64,000 nt of DNA from Cyclobacterium jeungdonense (GTDB lineage: Bacteria; Bacteroidota; Bacteroidia; Cytophagales; Cyclobacteriaceae). The notes under the pieces were generated by a model. The model saw nothing but the letters and a program-made list of their open reading frames with translations. It made no database searches and was not told the DNA's origin. This document shows positions 45,597 through 54,260 of this stretch, one piece after another. The number at the start of each line of letters is the position of its first letter. The stretch's first letter is position 1. The stretch is from the NCBI RefSeq assembly GCF_010994275.1, contig NZ_WMCD01000003.1, forward strand, positions 310,001-374,000, read 5' to 3'. The position numbers were made by a program, and so were the translations under genes.

Positions 45597-46499
45597 TTGG
45601 AATTATTAAACGTTCGTTCATTAAATAAATCCTATGGGGCTCATGTGGCACTCAAAGATTTCAACCTCTCGGTTGAACAGGGCCTTATCTTTGGACTTTT
45701 GGGTCCGAACGGTGCAGGGAAAACTACCTTTATCCGTATCGTTAATCAGATTATCGAACAGGATTCCGGACAGATACTTATAAAAGGAGAGCCACTTAAA
45801 ATGCGGCATGTTCGGAATATCGGTTATTTGCCTGAAGAAAGAGGTCTCTACAAAGCCATGAAAGTCAAAGAGCAATTGCTCTACTTCGGCCAAATTAAGG
45901 GGCTTAAAAAGCAGGATGCCAAAGAACGAATTACTGCGTGGCTGGACAAACTGGACCTGAGCAGGTGGAAGGAAAATAGGATACAGGATCTTTCCAAGGG
46001 CATGGCCCAAAAAGTTCAGTTTATAGCTACGGTGCTTCATCAACCCGATCTACTGATCCTGGACGAGCCCTTTTCGGGGTTTGACCCGGTTAATGCCGAA
46101 ATCATTAAAAACGAAATTCTGGAATTAAAGCGGCGTGGGACGACCATTATTTTTTCCACTCATCGCATGGAGTCAGTGGAATTGCTTTGCGACCATATTG
46201 CCATGATAAACCAGGCTCAGAAGATCCTGGACGGTCCGGTCAAGACCATAAAAAACGAAGCAAAAACCAACCGGTTCAGGGTGAAAATTATTCGAAATGA
46301 AGATCGGAATGTGGTTCCCTGGGGAGATATGGAAATGAAGGAAGGCCATGAAGAATTTACCATGGACCTGAATGGGCGGCAACCCAATACCTTGCTTACT
46401 GAACTTATGGGGTACGGTGAAATACTGGGATTCGAAGAGATTATTCCCAGCATAGAGGAAATTTTCATCCAAAAAATAAACGAAAGTCATGCCAGGTAA
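45597..46499 (+). CDS. ABC exporter ATP-binding protein (NatA-like)
   Basis: A 300-residue ATPase starting at TTG 45597 (MELLNVRSLNKSYGAHVALKDF). Walker [17 protein letters not shown], a Q-loop segment GYLPEERGLYKAMKVKEQL, signature DLSKGMAQKVQF (a variant of LSGGQ typical of this subfamily), Walker B LLILDEPFSGFDPVN and the H-loop TIIFSTHRMESVE are present. The extra C-terminal 75 residues occur in NatA/DrrA-type ATPases. It overlaps the permease gene by 11 bp, so the two form one exporter; substrate unknown (Na+ or a lipophilic compound are the family options). Confidence 0.93.
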   Translation: MELLNVRSLNKSYGAHVALKDFNLSVEQGLIFGLLGPNGAGKTTFIRIVNQIIEQDSGQILIKGEPLKMRHVRNIGYLPEERGLYKAMKVKEQLLYFGQIKGLKKQDAKERITAWLDKLDLSRWKENRIQDLSKGMAQKVQFIATVLHQPDLLILDEPFSGFDPVNAEIIKNEILELKRRGTTIIFSTHRMESVELLCDHIAMINQAQKILDGPVKTIKNEAKTNRFRVKIIRNEDRNVVPWGDMEMKEGHEEFTMDLNGRQPNTLLTELMGYGEILGFEEIIPSIEEIFIQKINESHAR

Positions 46500-47802
46500 G
46501 ATTTTTCTAGTTATCAAAAGGGAATACCTGGCCAGGGTGAAAAAAAGATCCTTTTTACTGGCTACCCTCATCACCCCGCTTATTTTTCCCACTATTCTGG
46601 GGCTCTTTCTTTGGATAGCCCTATCGGATCCTTCCACAGAGACCCCTATATTAATCGAAGTGGTGGATGAAAATAATGCCTATTTTTTGGAGAGCAACGA
46701 AATGTATACCTTTTCCTACGGTGGTCTGAATCCTGAAGAAGCCAAAAATCTGGTACAGGACGGTCAACGTTTTGGATTTTTGTACATTCCCGAGTTAAAT
46801 CTGGAAAGGCCACAGGGCATTACTTTTTACAGTGAAGAGACCCCTGCTCTCTCTATGGTCAGTAGCCTGGAAGCTTCCCTAAAACAAAAAATTGAAGAGT
46901 TTCGGCTTTTTGCATCCGGCATAGATCCGGCGGTTTTGTCTTCGTTAAAAACCAATGTCAACATTCAATCAATCATTGTAGGTGAACCTGGCGGAGAACG
47001 GGTTTCCAATAGCATTGTAAATTATGCGGTTGGATTTTTAGCGGGTATATTGATTTACACGTTCATATTTGTCTACGGAAATCAGATCATGCAGGGCGTC
47101 ATTGAAGAGAAGTCCAGTCGGATTATTGAAATTCTGGTATCTTCCCTTAAGCCCTTCCAGCTAATGATGGGCAAGATCCTGGGTATTGGTGCCGTGGGGC
47201 TGACGCAGTTTTTGATCTGGATTTTCCTAATCAGTGCTGTTTCTTCTTTGGTAATGGGCTATTTTGGCATGAAAATGCCACAACAACAAATGCTCGAAAT
47301 GTCCGGACAGGAAGGCCTTTTTCCTGAAACTGGGCAAGAAAGTATAGCCGAAATGGTTCAGCTCGTTCAGGGGATCGATTTTCTTCAGTTGACCATCACT
47401 TTTCTGATTTACTTCGTGGGGGGCTATTTGTTGTATGGCGCTTTCTTTGCCGCTATAGGGGCAGCAGTGGATAGTCCCTCGGATGCCCAGCAATTTATGT
47501 TTCCGGTGACCATCCCACTATTAATCGCCTATATGGGCTTGTTTATTTTTGTCTTAGACGACCCCAATAGCCGGGTGTCCTATTGGCTCTCCATTATTCC
47601 ATTTACCTCTCCCGTTGCGATGATGGGAAGGGTCAGTTTTGGTGTGCCCTGGCAGGAACTTGCACTATCTATTGGGCTGCTGGTTGCTGGATTTCTTTCC
47701 ACTACCTGGATGGCGGGTAAGATTTACCGTATCGGTATCCTGGTGCATGGTACCAAGGTGGGATACAAAGTGTTATGGAAATGGCTAAAGGATAGCGGGT
47801 AA
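46489..47802 (+). CDS. ABC exporter permease (NatB/ABC-2 type)
   Basis: A 437-residue ABC-2 permease. The N-terminus is MPGKIFLVIKREYLARVKKRSFLLATLITPLIFPTILGLFLWIAL (first helix), followed by a periplasmic domain to about residue 175, then five helices in the second half (FLAGILIYTFIFVYGNQIMQGVIEEKSSRIIEILVSSLKPFQLMMGKILGIGAV is the conserved gate region). It pairs with the ATPase encoded upstream, which it overlaps by 11 bp. The family exports Na+, peptides or antibiotics; nothing here decides. The histidine kinase follows 130 bp downstream. Confidence 0.92.
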   Translation: MPGKIFLVIKREYLARVKKRSFLLATLITPLIFPTILGLFLWIALSDPSTETPILIEVVDENNAYFLESNEMYTFSYGGLNPEEAKNLVQDGQRFGFLYIPELNLERPQGITFYSEETPALSMVSSLEASLKQKIEEFRLFASGIDPAVLSSLKTNVNIQSIIVGEPGGERVSNSIVNYAVGFLAGILIYTFIFVYGNQIMQGVIEEKSSRIIEILVSSLKPFQLMMGKILGIGAVGLTQFLIWIFLISAVSSLVMGYFGMKMPQQQMLEMSGQEGLFPETGQESIAEMVQLVQGIDFLQLTITFLIYFVGGYLLYGAFFAAIGAAVDSPSDAQQFMFPVTIPLLIAYMGLFIFVLDDPNSRVSYWLSIIPFTSPVAMMGRVSFGVPWQELALSIGLLVAGFLSTTWMAGKIYRIGILVHGTKVGYKVLWKWLKDSG

Positions 47803-47931
47803 AGCACGGAATTCGTTATCGGCAGAGCAAGGCAACTTTTCTCAGCTATTTTTTTGGTTTCACAGGCAATAATGAGGGAGATCTATTGTTTCTGATAATG
47901 AACTTCTTTAAGTTGGGAGATACGTTTAATA

Positions 47932-49134
47932 ATGAAAAACAAATTTCAAGACCTGGCCTCACTGGACCTTTATCAAAATAGGGGAAAAGTAAAATGGGGG
48001 GTATTCGCCTTTTCCATCATTATCGGATTGGGTTCCATCTACTATACCAATACCCTGGTAGAAGAACTCAAAATCAGGGAGAAGCGGCAGGTAGATTTGT
48101 ATGCGGAAGCACTGGAGTATGCCTCTGTCAATTCCGATAACCTTACCTTTATTTTCCAGGTTATAATTCAGGAAAACAAATCTATTCCTGTCATCACCGT
48201 CAATGCCGACGGGGAACCCATTGAGTACAAAAACGTCCAGTTTAGGAAAAATAGCACAGAAGCGGAAAAAAGAGATCAGCTTTTCGAAGAATTGGCGGCT
48301 ATGAAGAACCTCTACGAGCCGATCCGGCTATCCGATGACGCCTTTATTTTCTACCGCAATTCAGACTTACTCACCCGACTGCAATATTATCCCTATGTTC
48401 AGCTATCGGTTATTTTGGTCTTTGGTGTACTTGCCTATGCCTTTTTTAATCAAAGCAAAGTTGCCGAACAAAACCGGCTTTGGGCGGGACTGACCAAGGA
48501 AACAGCCCATCAGTTGGGCACCCCTTTGGCCTCACTGATGGCATGGGTTGATTACCTAAAAAACTCTCCGGTTTTTGAGGAAAACCAGGAAGTGATCACG
48601 GAACTAGAAAAGGATACCCGTAAGTTAAGCATGGTAACCGAGAGGTTCAGCAATATTGGTAGCACCCCGGTGATTAAAGCGGAGAATGTGTACCAGGTAG
48701 TAGACGATGCTATTAGTTATCTTAGACCACGGATTTCCAGTAAAGTAAGCATGGAACTCAATTCTCATGCGGAAAACATTTACGCTCAAATGAACCGCTC
48801 TTTGTTCGAATGGGTAATAGAGAATATTTGTAAAAATGCAGTAGATGCCATGAAAGGGCAGGGAGCCATTCGGATAAACATCGTGAAGGAAAGCGAAAAA
48901 TATGTTTTTATTGATATCAGCGATACGGGTAAAGGCATGGAAAAGAAAATGTTTACCAAGGTATTCAATCCGGGCTTCACTACGCGTCAACGAGGTTGGG
49001 GGCTGGGACTAACCCTGGCTAAACGAATTATTGAAGGATACCATAACGGAAGAGTTTTTGTAAATGCTTCCGAATTGGGTAAAGGTACCACGTTTCGAAT
49101 TGTATTGCACGGTGTGAGGGATTCCGAAGAATGA
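47932..49134 (+). CDS. Membrane sensor histidine kinase
   Basis: A 400-residue kinase: two membrane helices (about residues 24-43 and 155-175) enclose a 110-residue extracytoplasmic sensor, then a HisKA-like dimerisation helix with the phospho-acceptor His193 in KETAHQLGTPLASLMAWV, and a HATPase_c domain with the N box NICKNAVDAM, G1 DTGKGM and G2 GWGLGLTLAKRI. The H box is the HQLGTPL kind seen in Bacteroidota kinases. No response regulator is adjacent, so it is an orphan here; it may regulate the ABC exporter upstream, which is inference. Confidence 0.92.
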   Translation: MKNKFQDLASLDLYQNRGKVKWGVFAFSIIIGLGSIYYTNTLVEELKIREKRQVDLYAEALEYASVNSDNLTFIFQVIIQENKSIPVITVNADGEPIEYKNVQFRKNSTEAEKRDQLFEELAAMKNLYEPIRLSDDAFIFYRNSDLLTRLQYYPYVQLSVILVFGVLAYAFFNQSKVAEQNRLWAGLTKETAHQLGTPLASLMAWVDYLKNSPVFEENQEVITELEKDTRKLSMVTERFSNIGSTPVIKAENVYQVVDDAISYLRPRISSKVSMELNSHAENIYAQMNRSLFEWVIENICKNAVDAMKGQGAIRINIVKESEKYVFIDISDTGKGMEKKMFTKVFNPGFTTRQRGWGLGLTLAKRIIEGYHNGRVFVNASELGKGTTFRIVLHGVRDSEE

Positions 49135-49156
49135 CCCAAAATTATACAAAAGGCCA

Positions 49157-50665
49157 ATGAAACATCTGGTAAAATATATCGCATTTGCCTGGACCCTTTT
49201 TTCGGTCTTTTCTTGCCAAACCAATCATTCGGAAACAGTTTCAGAACCTTCCGAAAGTAACTATCAGGAGCCACACAGGCCTCAATATCACTTCAGTCCC
49301 AAGGCCAACTGGATGAATGATCCCAACGGCATGGTGTATTTCGATGGAGAATACCACCTATTCTATCAATACTATCCGGATAGCACCGTCTGGGGTCCCA
49401 TGCATTGGGGACATGCCATATCTACCGACCTGGTTCATTGGGAGCAACTACCTGTAGCGCTGGAACCGGATGAACTGGGATGGATATTTTCCGGATCTGC
49501 GGTTTTAGATGCTGAAAATACGAGCGGTTTGGGAACGAAGGATAATCCTCCGCTGGTAGCGATTTATACCTACCACGATCCGGTAGGAGCCGATGCCGGA
49601 AGGGATGATTTCCAAACACAGGGGATTGCTTTTAGCCTGGACAAGGGCCGGACATGGGAAAAATACAAGGGTAATCCGGTTTTGGATAATCCGGGTATAC
49701 AGGATTTTCGGGATCCGAAGGTGAGTAAGATGCAGGTTTCTGGCCAGGATAAGTGGATCATGTCCCTGGCGGTAAAAGACAAAATCAGTTTTTATTCCTC
49801 TGATGACTTACTCCAATGGGAGTATGAAAGTGACTTTAATCCTCCCTGGGCAGCTTATGGAGGCGTTTGGGAATGCCCCGACCTTTTCCCCTTGACGACC
49901 CCCGATGGTCAGGAAAAATGGGTATTACTGGTTAGCATTAATCCCGGAGGACCGAATGGAGGCTCTGCTACACAATATGTTATAGGAGATTTTGACGGAC
50001 AAACCTTTTCCACCGATCAAAACGAAATACAGTGGCTGGACTACGGGGCAGATAATTATGCCGGCGTGACCTGGTCCAATATTCCCACTTCAGACGGAAG
50101 GAAGTTGTTTATTGGATGGATGAGCAACTGGTTGTATGCCAATGTTGTGCCTACCGATGTATGGCGATCTGCTACTACCCTTCCTCGGGAGTTATCCCTT
50201 TGGGGCAAATCACCGGAATGGCACCTCGCTTCCCGGCCGGTAAAAGAATTGCAAAAATTACGAAAAAGCAGCCATGACATCTCCGGAGATACGATTTCGC
50301 TGGAGGAAGAACTGGTTGAACTCGAACTGTCTCCTGTTGAGGAAGATTTTAGACTCGTCTTCCATAATTCCGAAGGAGAACAGGTAATTCTGGCAAAAGA
50401 GGACGACACGCTATTGCTGGACAGGACGCAATCGGGACTGGTGGATTTCAACGAACGTTTTCCAGCTCGACACCAGGCACCGCTGGGGGAACTAACGGTT
50501 CAGAATCTCCGTATTTATCTGGACCGGTCTTCCATCGAGGTTTTCATCAATGACGGAGAGCTGGTGATGACGGACCTGCTGTTTCCAGAGCATAGGTACA
50601 CTCAAGTCGAATTGAAGGGCTTTGCTGACGAAAACCGGTTGCACTACCTGCAGTCCATTTGGTAA
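49157..50665 (+). CDS. GH32 fructan hydrolase lipoprotein (levanase/inulinase-like)
   Basis: A 502-residue lipoprotein with lipobox VFSC (Cys20), acting at the cell surface or in the periplasm. The GH32 five-bladed propeller carries the nucleophile in NWMNDPNGMVYF (Asp55), the RDP motif in FRDPKVSK and the acid/base Glu in WECPDLFPL. The C-terminal beta-sandwich (from about residue 375) includes LRIYLDRSSIEVFIND. It hydrolyses beta-fructans or sucrose. No SusC/SusD pair, fructokinase or hybrid sensor is near, so it is not in a fructan utilisation locus here. Its TAA stop forms the first bases of an imperfect repeat that flanks the element downstream. Confidence 0.94.
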   Translation: MKHLVKYIAFAWTLFSVFSCQTNHSETVSEPSESNYQEPHRPQYHFSPKANWMNDPNGMVYFDGEYHLFYQYYPDSTVWGPMHWGHAISTDLVHWEQLPVALEPDELGWIFSGSAVLDAENTSGLGTKDNPPLVAIYTYHDPVGADAGRDDFQTQGIAFSLDKGRTWEKYKGNPVLDNPGIQDFRDPKVSKMQVSGQDKWIMSLAVKDKISFYSSDDLLQWEYESDFNPPWAAYGGVWECPDLFPLTTPDGQEKWVLLVSINPGGPNGGSATQYVIGDFDGQTFSTDQNEIQWLDYGADNYAGVTWSNIPTSDGRKLFIGWMSNWLYANVVPTDVWRSATTLPRELSLWGKSPEWHLASRPVKELQKLRKSSHDISGDTISLEEELVELELSPVEEDFRLVFHNSEGEQVILAKEDDTLLLDRTQSGLVDFNERFPARHQAPLGELTVQNLRIYLDRSSIEVFINDGELVMTDLLFPEHRYTQVELKGFADENRLHYLQSIW

Positions 50666-50702
50666 CCTGAGTTCGTTAATAGAATAGTAACCTAAGTTCG
50701 AT
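50663..50702 (+). repeat. Left flanking repeats of multi-hairpin element A
   Basis: TAACCTGAGTTCG (50663-50675) and TAACCTAAGTTCGAT (50688-50702) are tandem near-copies; the reverse complement TAACCTGAGTTCGAT occurs at 51107-51093 on the other side of element A. They may be terminal inverted repeats of a larger 445 bp unit. Confidence 0.5.
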
Positions 50703-50718
50703 CTATGTTCCGTAAAAA

Positions 50719-51024
50719 GGTTCAACCCCGTCCGGGGTTGGAGGTTCGTTTTTGTTAGCTTTCCGCAGGTTGCACCCACGGTTATTGTTGTTCAGGCCCT
50801 TCAGGCCTGGAGTCTTTATGGGAATTAAAAACGACCATGAAAGGTGTCTAGAATGATTAATGCAAATTGAGCCCAATCAAACCAGTGAAGTCCCAAATCA
50901 CTTCCCAAGAAACAAGCTCCTATTCAACTCCGAAGCCTGCAGGGCTTCAACAATAATAACCCCGGGCGAAACCCGGGGTTTATGAGCCAATCTATCCTTC
51001 CAGCAACCCCAAAGTGGGTTGAAC
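50719..51024 (+). repeat. Multi-hairpin repeat element, copy A
   Basis: A 306 bp non-coding unit bounded by inverted GGTTCAACCC-type ends. It contains in order: CAACCCCG-TC-CGGGGTTG; the sequence CACCCACGGTTATTG; a CAGGCC/GGCCTG hairpin; an AT-rich spacer; a GAAGCC/GGCTTC hairpin; AACCCCGGG-N5-CCCGGGGTT; and CAACCC-N6-GGGTTG. The same parts occur in reverse order at 57212-57518 over 307 bp, so the two are inverted copies. No open frame or transposase is inside. The remaining gene-free stretch 51025-51328 holds a possible gene remnant. Confidence 0.75.
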
Positions 51025-51092
51025 ATTTTTTTCCAAAAAGCCCGGAATCAAATACACAACCGTTCAAAAAAACCAATTTGCCATCTATTAAA

Positions 51093-51107
51093 ATCGAACT
51101 CAGGTTA
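51093..51107 (-). repeat. Right flanking repeat of element A
   Basis: On the minus strand this reads TAACCTGAGTTCGAT, matching the left repeats at 50663-50675 and 50688-50702 in inverted orientation. It also supplies the stop codon of the remnant reading frame at 51105-51209. Confidence 0.5.
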
Positions 51108-51209
51108 GTACAATAGGTGGGAGCTAGTACGTTCCGAAACAAATGGGTTATCACCTGAAAGGGCAATCATCTGGGCATCCATCCCAATCTCCTCTTCGTT
51201 GACACCGTC
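51105..51209 (-). pseudogene. Possible remnant of a protein-coding gene
   Basis: On the minus strand a 34-codon open stretch reads DGVNEEEIGMDAQMIALSGD and onward to SSHLLY, ending in a stop inside the flanking repeat of element A. Its composition looks protein-like rather than random, it begins right after an in-frame stop, and its end coincides with the repeat, which suggests a gene cut by insertion. I cannot name the family, so support is weak. Confidence 0.3.
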
Positions 51210-51328
51210 TTAAATAAAGAGTCGCAGAGGGGGTAAAGATTAGCATTTACCGTAAGGGAATACTAATAGATTTCACGCAGCACCCGCCACGTATCCGCTG
51301 CGGTCGCCACGTGAACTAATTCCTTTTA

Positions 51329-52960
51329 TCATTCCCCCAGAAAGGGATAACGATAGTCTGTTGCACTAACAAAAGTTTCCTTAATGGTTCTGGGGGAAAC
51401 CCAGCGCAGCAGGTTGACCATGGAGCCTGCCTTATCATTGGTACCAGAAGCCCTGGCACCTCCAAAGGGCTGTTGACCTACTACGGCACCGGTAGGCTTG
51501 TCATTGATGTAGAAATTGCCTGCTGCATGGCGCAGTTTGGTGGTGGCCAACTCGATGGCATAGCGATCCCTGGAAAATACAGCTCCGGTAAGTGCATAAG
51601 GTGAGGTCTGATCCACCAGTTCAAGGGCTTCTTCAAAATGATCTCCCTGATACACGTAGAGGGTTAATACGGGACCGAAGATCTCCTCTACCATGGTTTT
51701 ATACAGCGGATCCTGAACCAAAAGTACCGTGGGTTCTATAAAGTAACCCTTGGACTTGTCGTAATTTCCACCAGCTATCAGCTCCACGTTGGGTGATTTT
51801 TTTGCTTCTTCGATGTACCCGCTGATTTTATCGAACGCTTTTTCGTCAATTACGGCATTGATGAAATTCCCAAAATCTTCTGTTCCTCCCATTTTCATAG
51901 ACGCCAAGTCTGCCAACAAAAAACGTTTTACCTCTTCCCATAGATTGGCGGGAATGTAGGCGCGGGAAGCGGCACTGCATTTTTGCCCCTGGTATTCAAA
52001 GGCCCCTCGACTAAGTGCCGTGGCTACTGCCTTCGGATCGGCCGACTTGTGGGCAATGACAAAGTCCTTTCCGCCTGTTTCCCCCACGATTCTGGGGTAA
52101 GATTTGTAGCGCGAGATATTTTGCCCAATGGTTTTCCATAGATGTTGGAATACACCAGTGGAACCGGTAAAATGTAACCCTGCAAAATCGGGATGCGAAA
52201 AAATGACTTCTCCCGCATCTGGTCCATCTACGTAAATCAGGTTGATTACCCCATCCGGAACACCCGCTTCCTTAAACACCTGCATCAACACATGAGCAGC
52301 ATAAATCTGTGTATGCGCCGGTTTCCATACGACGGTATTGCCCATCATGGCAGGTGCAGTCGGCAAGTTACCGGCAATGGCCGTAAAATTAAAGGGAGTA
52401 ATGGCAAAAACAAATCCTTCCAATGGCCGATGTTCGGTCCGGTTCCATACGCCGGTACCGCTGATAGGCGGTTGCTGCGCGTAGATTTCGGTCATAAATT
52501 TCACGTTGAACCGCAAAAAGTCGATCAACTCGCAAGCGGCATCGATTTCTGCCTGGTATGCATTTTTGGACTGCCCCAGCATGGTGGCGGCATTAATCTG
52601 GTCCCGGTAGGGGCCTGAAAGCAAATCCGCTGCTTTAAGAAAAATTGCCGCCCTCTGTTCCCAATGCATGTTTTCCCAGGCTGGTTTCGCCCCTAATGCT
52701 GCATTTACCGCCTGGGTAACATGGCCCTTGTCTCCTTCATGAAAGTGCCCCAACACATGCCCGTGGTCATGTGGAGGATGAAGGGGTTGGGTATTTTCGG
52801 TCCGGATCTCTTCACTCCCAATATACATGGGAATGTCCTTTACCTGAGACCGTGCAGTCCGAATAGCTTCCTGAAGGGAAGCTCTTTCTGCAGATCCCGG
52901 GGCGTAGGTTTTAACGGGTTCATTGGTCGGTTCGGGTACGGTAAAAAAGCCTTTAAGCAT
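51329..52960 (-). CDS. pruA: L-glutamate gamma-semialdehyde (P5C) dehydrogenase
   Basis: A 543-residue aldehyde dehydrogenase oxidising glutamate gamma-semialdehyde (from pyrroline-5-carboxylate) to glutamate with NAD+, the second step of proline breakdown. The N-terminal PEPTNEPVKTYAPGSAERASL and the catalytic Cys in YQGQKCSAASRAYIP (about residue 320), with the Glu in GETGGKDFVIAH, are typical of the mitochondrial-type stand-alone P5CDH (RocA/PruA group). AITPFNFTAIAGNLPTAPAMMGN is the NAD loop. Proline dehydrogenase is not in the window. It is transcribed alone. Confidence 0.94.
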   Translation of the reverse strand: MLKGFFTVPEPTNEPVKTYAPGSAERASLQEAIRTARSQVKDIPMYIGSEEIRTENTQPLHPPHDHGHVLGHFHEGDKGHVTQAVNAALGAKPAWENMHWEQRAAIFLKAADLLSGPYRDQINAATMLGQSKNAYQAEIDAACELIDFLRFNVKFMTEIYAQQPPISGTGVWNRTEHRPLEGFVFAITPFNFTAIAGNLPTAPAMMGNTVVWKPAHTQIYAAHVLMQVFKEAGVPDGVINLIYVDGPDAGEVIFSHPDFAGLHFTGSTGVFQHLWKTIGQNISRYKSYPRIVGETGGKDFVIAHKSADPKAVATALSRGAFEYQGQKCSAASRAYIPANLWEEVKRFLLADLASMKMGGTEDFGNFINAVIDEKAFDKISGYIEEAKKSPNVELIAGGNYDKSKGYFIEPTVLLVQDPLYKTMVEEIFGPVLTLYVYQGDHFEEALELVDQTSPYALTGAVFSRDRYAIELATTKLRHAAGNFYINDKPTGAVVGQQPFGGARASGTNDKAGSMVNLLRWVSPRTIKETFVSATDYRYPFLGE

Positions 52961-53036
52961 AAAATTTAGATGTTTTGTTAAAAGAAATGGTTTTATCAGG
53001 AATTCACATTATCAACGAACTGCTGCAGCGTAGGGT

Positions 53037-53732
53037 TCACAAGAAGGTCTTTAGTTCTGACAAGTGTCGGATAGTAAAAGTTGCTTGAACCGGGCTTTTA
53101 ACATTTTCGGGATTAAAATGAACCTGATCGATGAAGGCATTTCTAGCCCCCAGGATATCTGAATTGGGATTATCCCCGATCATCAGGCAATCTTTAGATT
53201 CCGTGCCAATTTCCCTCAGGGTATGGGCAAAAATCCGTTGATCGGGTTTCCGGAACCCCGAACTTTCGGAAGTAACGATTATCTTGAAAAACCTTTCGAG
53301 GTCAGAGGCCTTTAATTTGGCATATTGGCTCTCGTTAAACCCATTGGTGACAATGTGTAGATCATATTTTTCTCCCAGGTATTGCAGCATTTCCACTGCC
53401 TGATCTATTACTTTTGTCTTGGAAGAGGTAAGGCTTATAAAATCGTCTTCCAGGGATCGGGGAATAAGGGCCGTGGAAAGCCGTGCTTTTGTAAAAACCT
53501 TCTGAAACCGGATGGCCCGTAGTTGACCTCTATCTACCTTGCCACTGTTAAACTGATCCCAAAGTTCGAGATTGGTCGCTTGAAAGGCATCAAAAAATAC
53601 TTCGAAGTTTGATCCGCCCAGATCCGCCAGTCGGTGCTGAGTATATAATTCAGTAAGGGACTCTCTGACATTGCTGTCATAATCCCATAAGGTATGATCC
53701 AGGTCAAAAAGTAGGTGTCGGTAGGCTTTCAT
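53037..53732 (-). CDS. HAD-family noncanonical pyrimidine nucleotidase (YjjG-like)
   Basis: A 231-residue HAD phosphatase. Motif I HLLFDLDHTLWDYD (nucleophile Asp in DLDHT), motif II HIVTNGFNESQY and motif III/IV KPDQRIF with CLMIGDNPNSDILGA are present, along with the C1-type helical cap. YjjG-like enzymes dephosphorylate noncanonical pyrimidine nucleotides and prevent their incorporation into DNA. It starts 6 bp after the ArsR-type regulator gene ends, so they share a transcript. Confidence 0.9.
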   Translation of the reverse strand: MKAYRHLLFDLDHTLWDYDSNVRESLTELYTQHRLADLGGSNFEVFFDAFQATNLELWDQFNSGKVDRGQLRAIRFQKVFTKARLSTALIPRSLEDDFISLTSSKTKVIDQAVEMLQYLGEKYDLHIVTNGFNESQYAKLKASDLERFFKIIVTSESSGFRKPDQRIFAHTLREIGTESKDCLMIGDNPNSDILGARNAFIDQVHFNPENVKSPVQATFTIRHLSELKTFL

Positions 53733-53738
53733 GGAAAG

Positions 53739-54122
53739 TTACTTTCGGTACAGGTTGTTATCAATTTTGTTTTTGGCCAATTCCCGGTTGGAGTAAAGGA
53801 TATCGTATATTTCCTGATCTCGCAATAAGTTTTGATCTTTCTGGATAAACTTCAAGATCTGCCCCAGCACTTCCTGGGCTTCCTCAAGAATGTAGTAGAA
53901 GGTCCATTGGTCGTTTTTTCTGCTTCCTATTAAACCAGCATGTTTTAAATAGGTTACATGTCGGCTTGTTTTCGTCTGGGTAAAATCCAGAATGTGCTCC
54001 AGGTCCGAGATACACAATTCCTTATTTTGTATCAGCAAATGGAGGATTCGCACTCTTGGCTCCTCTGAGAGGGCCTTGAAGACGCGCATCCCGTAGTTTA
54101 AACTTATGTTTTTTAGCCGCAT
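53739..54122 (-). CDS. ArsR/SmtB-family winged-helix regulator
   Basis: A 127-residue transcription regulator with the ArsR fold: ALSEEPRVRILHLLIQNKELCISDLEHILDFTQTKTSRHVTYLKHAGLIGSRKNDQWTFYYI-type core (residues about 14-78; recognition helix TQTKTSRHVTYLK). A single Cys in ELCISDL occurs at the alpha-3 metal position, but a full metal-binding ELCVCD box is absent, so metal sensing is uncertain. It precedes the YjjG-like gene by 6 bp and is divergent from the CarboxypepD_reg protein gene. Confidence 0.9.
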   Translation of the reverse strand: MRLKNISLNYGMRVFKALSEEPRVRILHLLIQNKELCISDLEHILDFTQTKTSRHVTYLKHAGLIGSRKNDQWTFYYILEEAQEVLGQILKFIQKDQNLLRDQEIYDILYSNRELAKNKIDNNLYRK

Positions 54123-54260
54123 TTAATTAACTTTAACAAATTAAACGGATTGAAGTTAATGAATTCAGGGGTTTTTCTCTTATTATCGTAAAAACATTGA
54201 CTTTGTTACTAAACAGGCCTGGATTCTTGTCGTAATGTATAGAAGCAGGCCAAAGGAAAA

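Noticed and set aside
45597-49134. ABC exporter plus histidine kinase as a full antibiotic-sensing module
   Set aside because: No response regulator is present and a 130 bp gap separates the kinase, so the link is too weak to claim.
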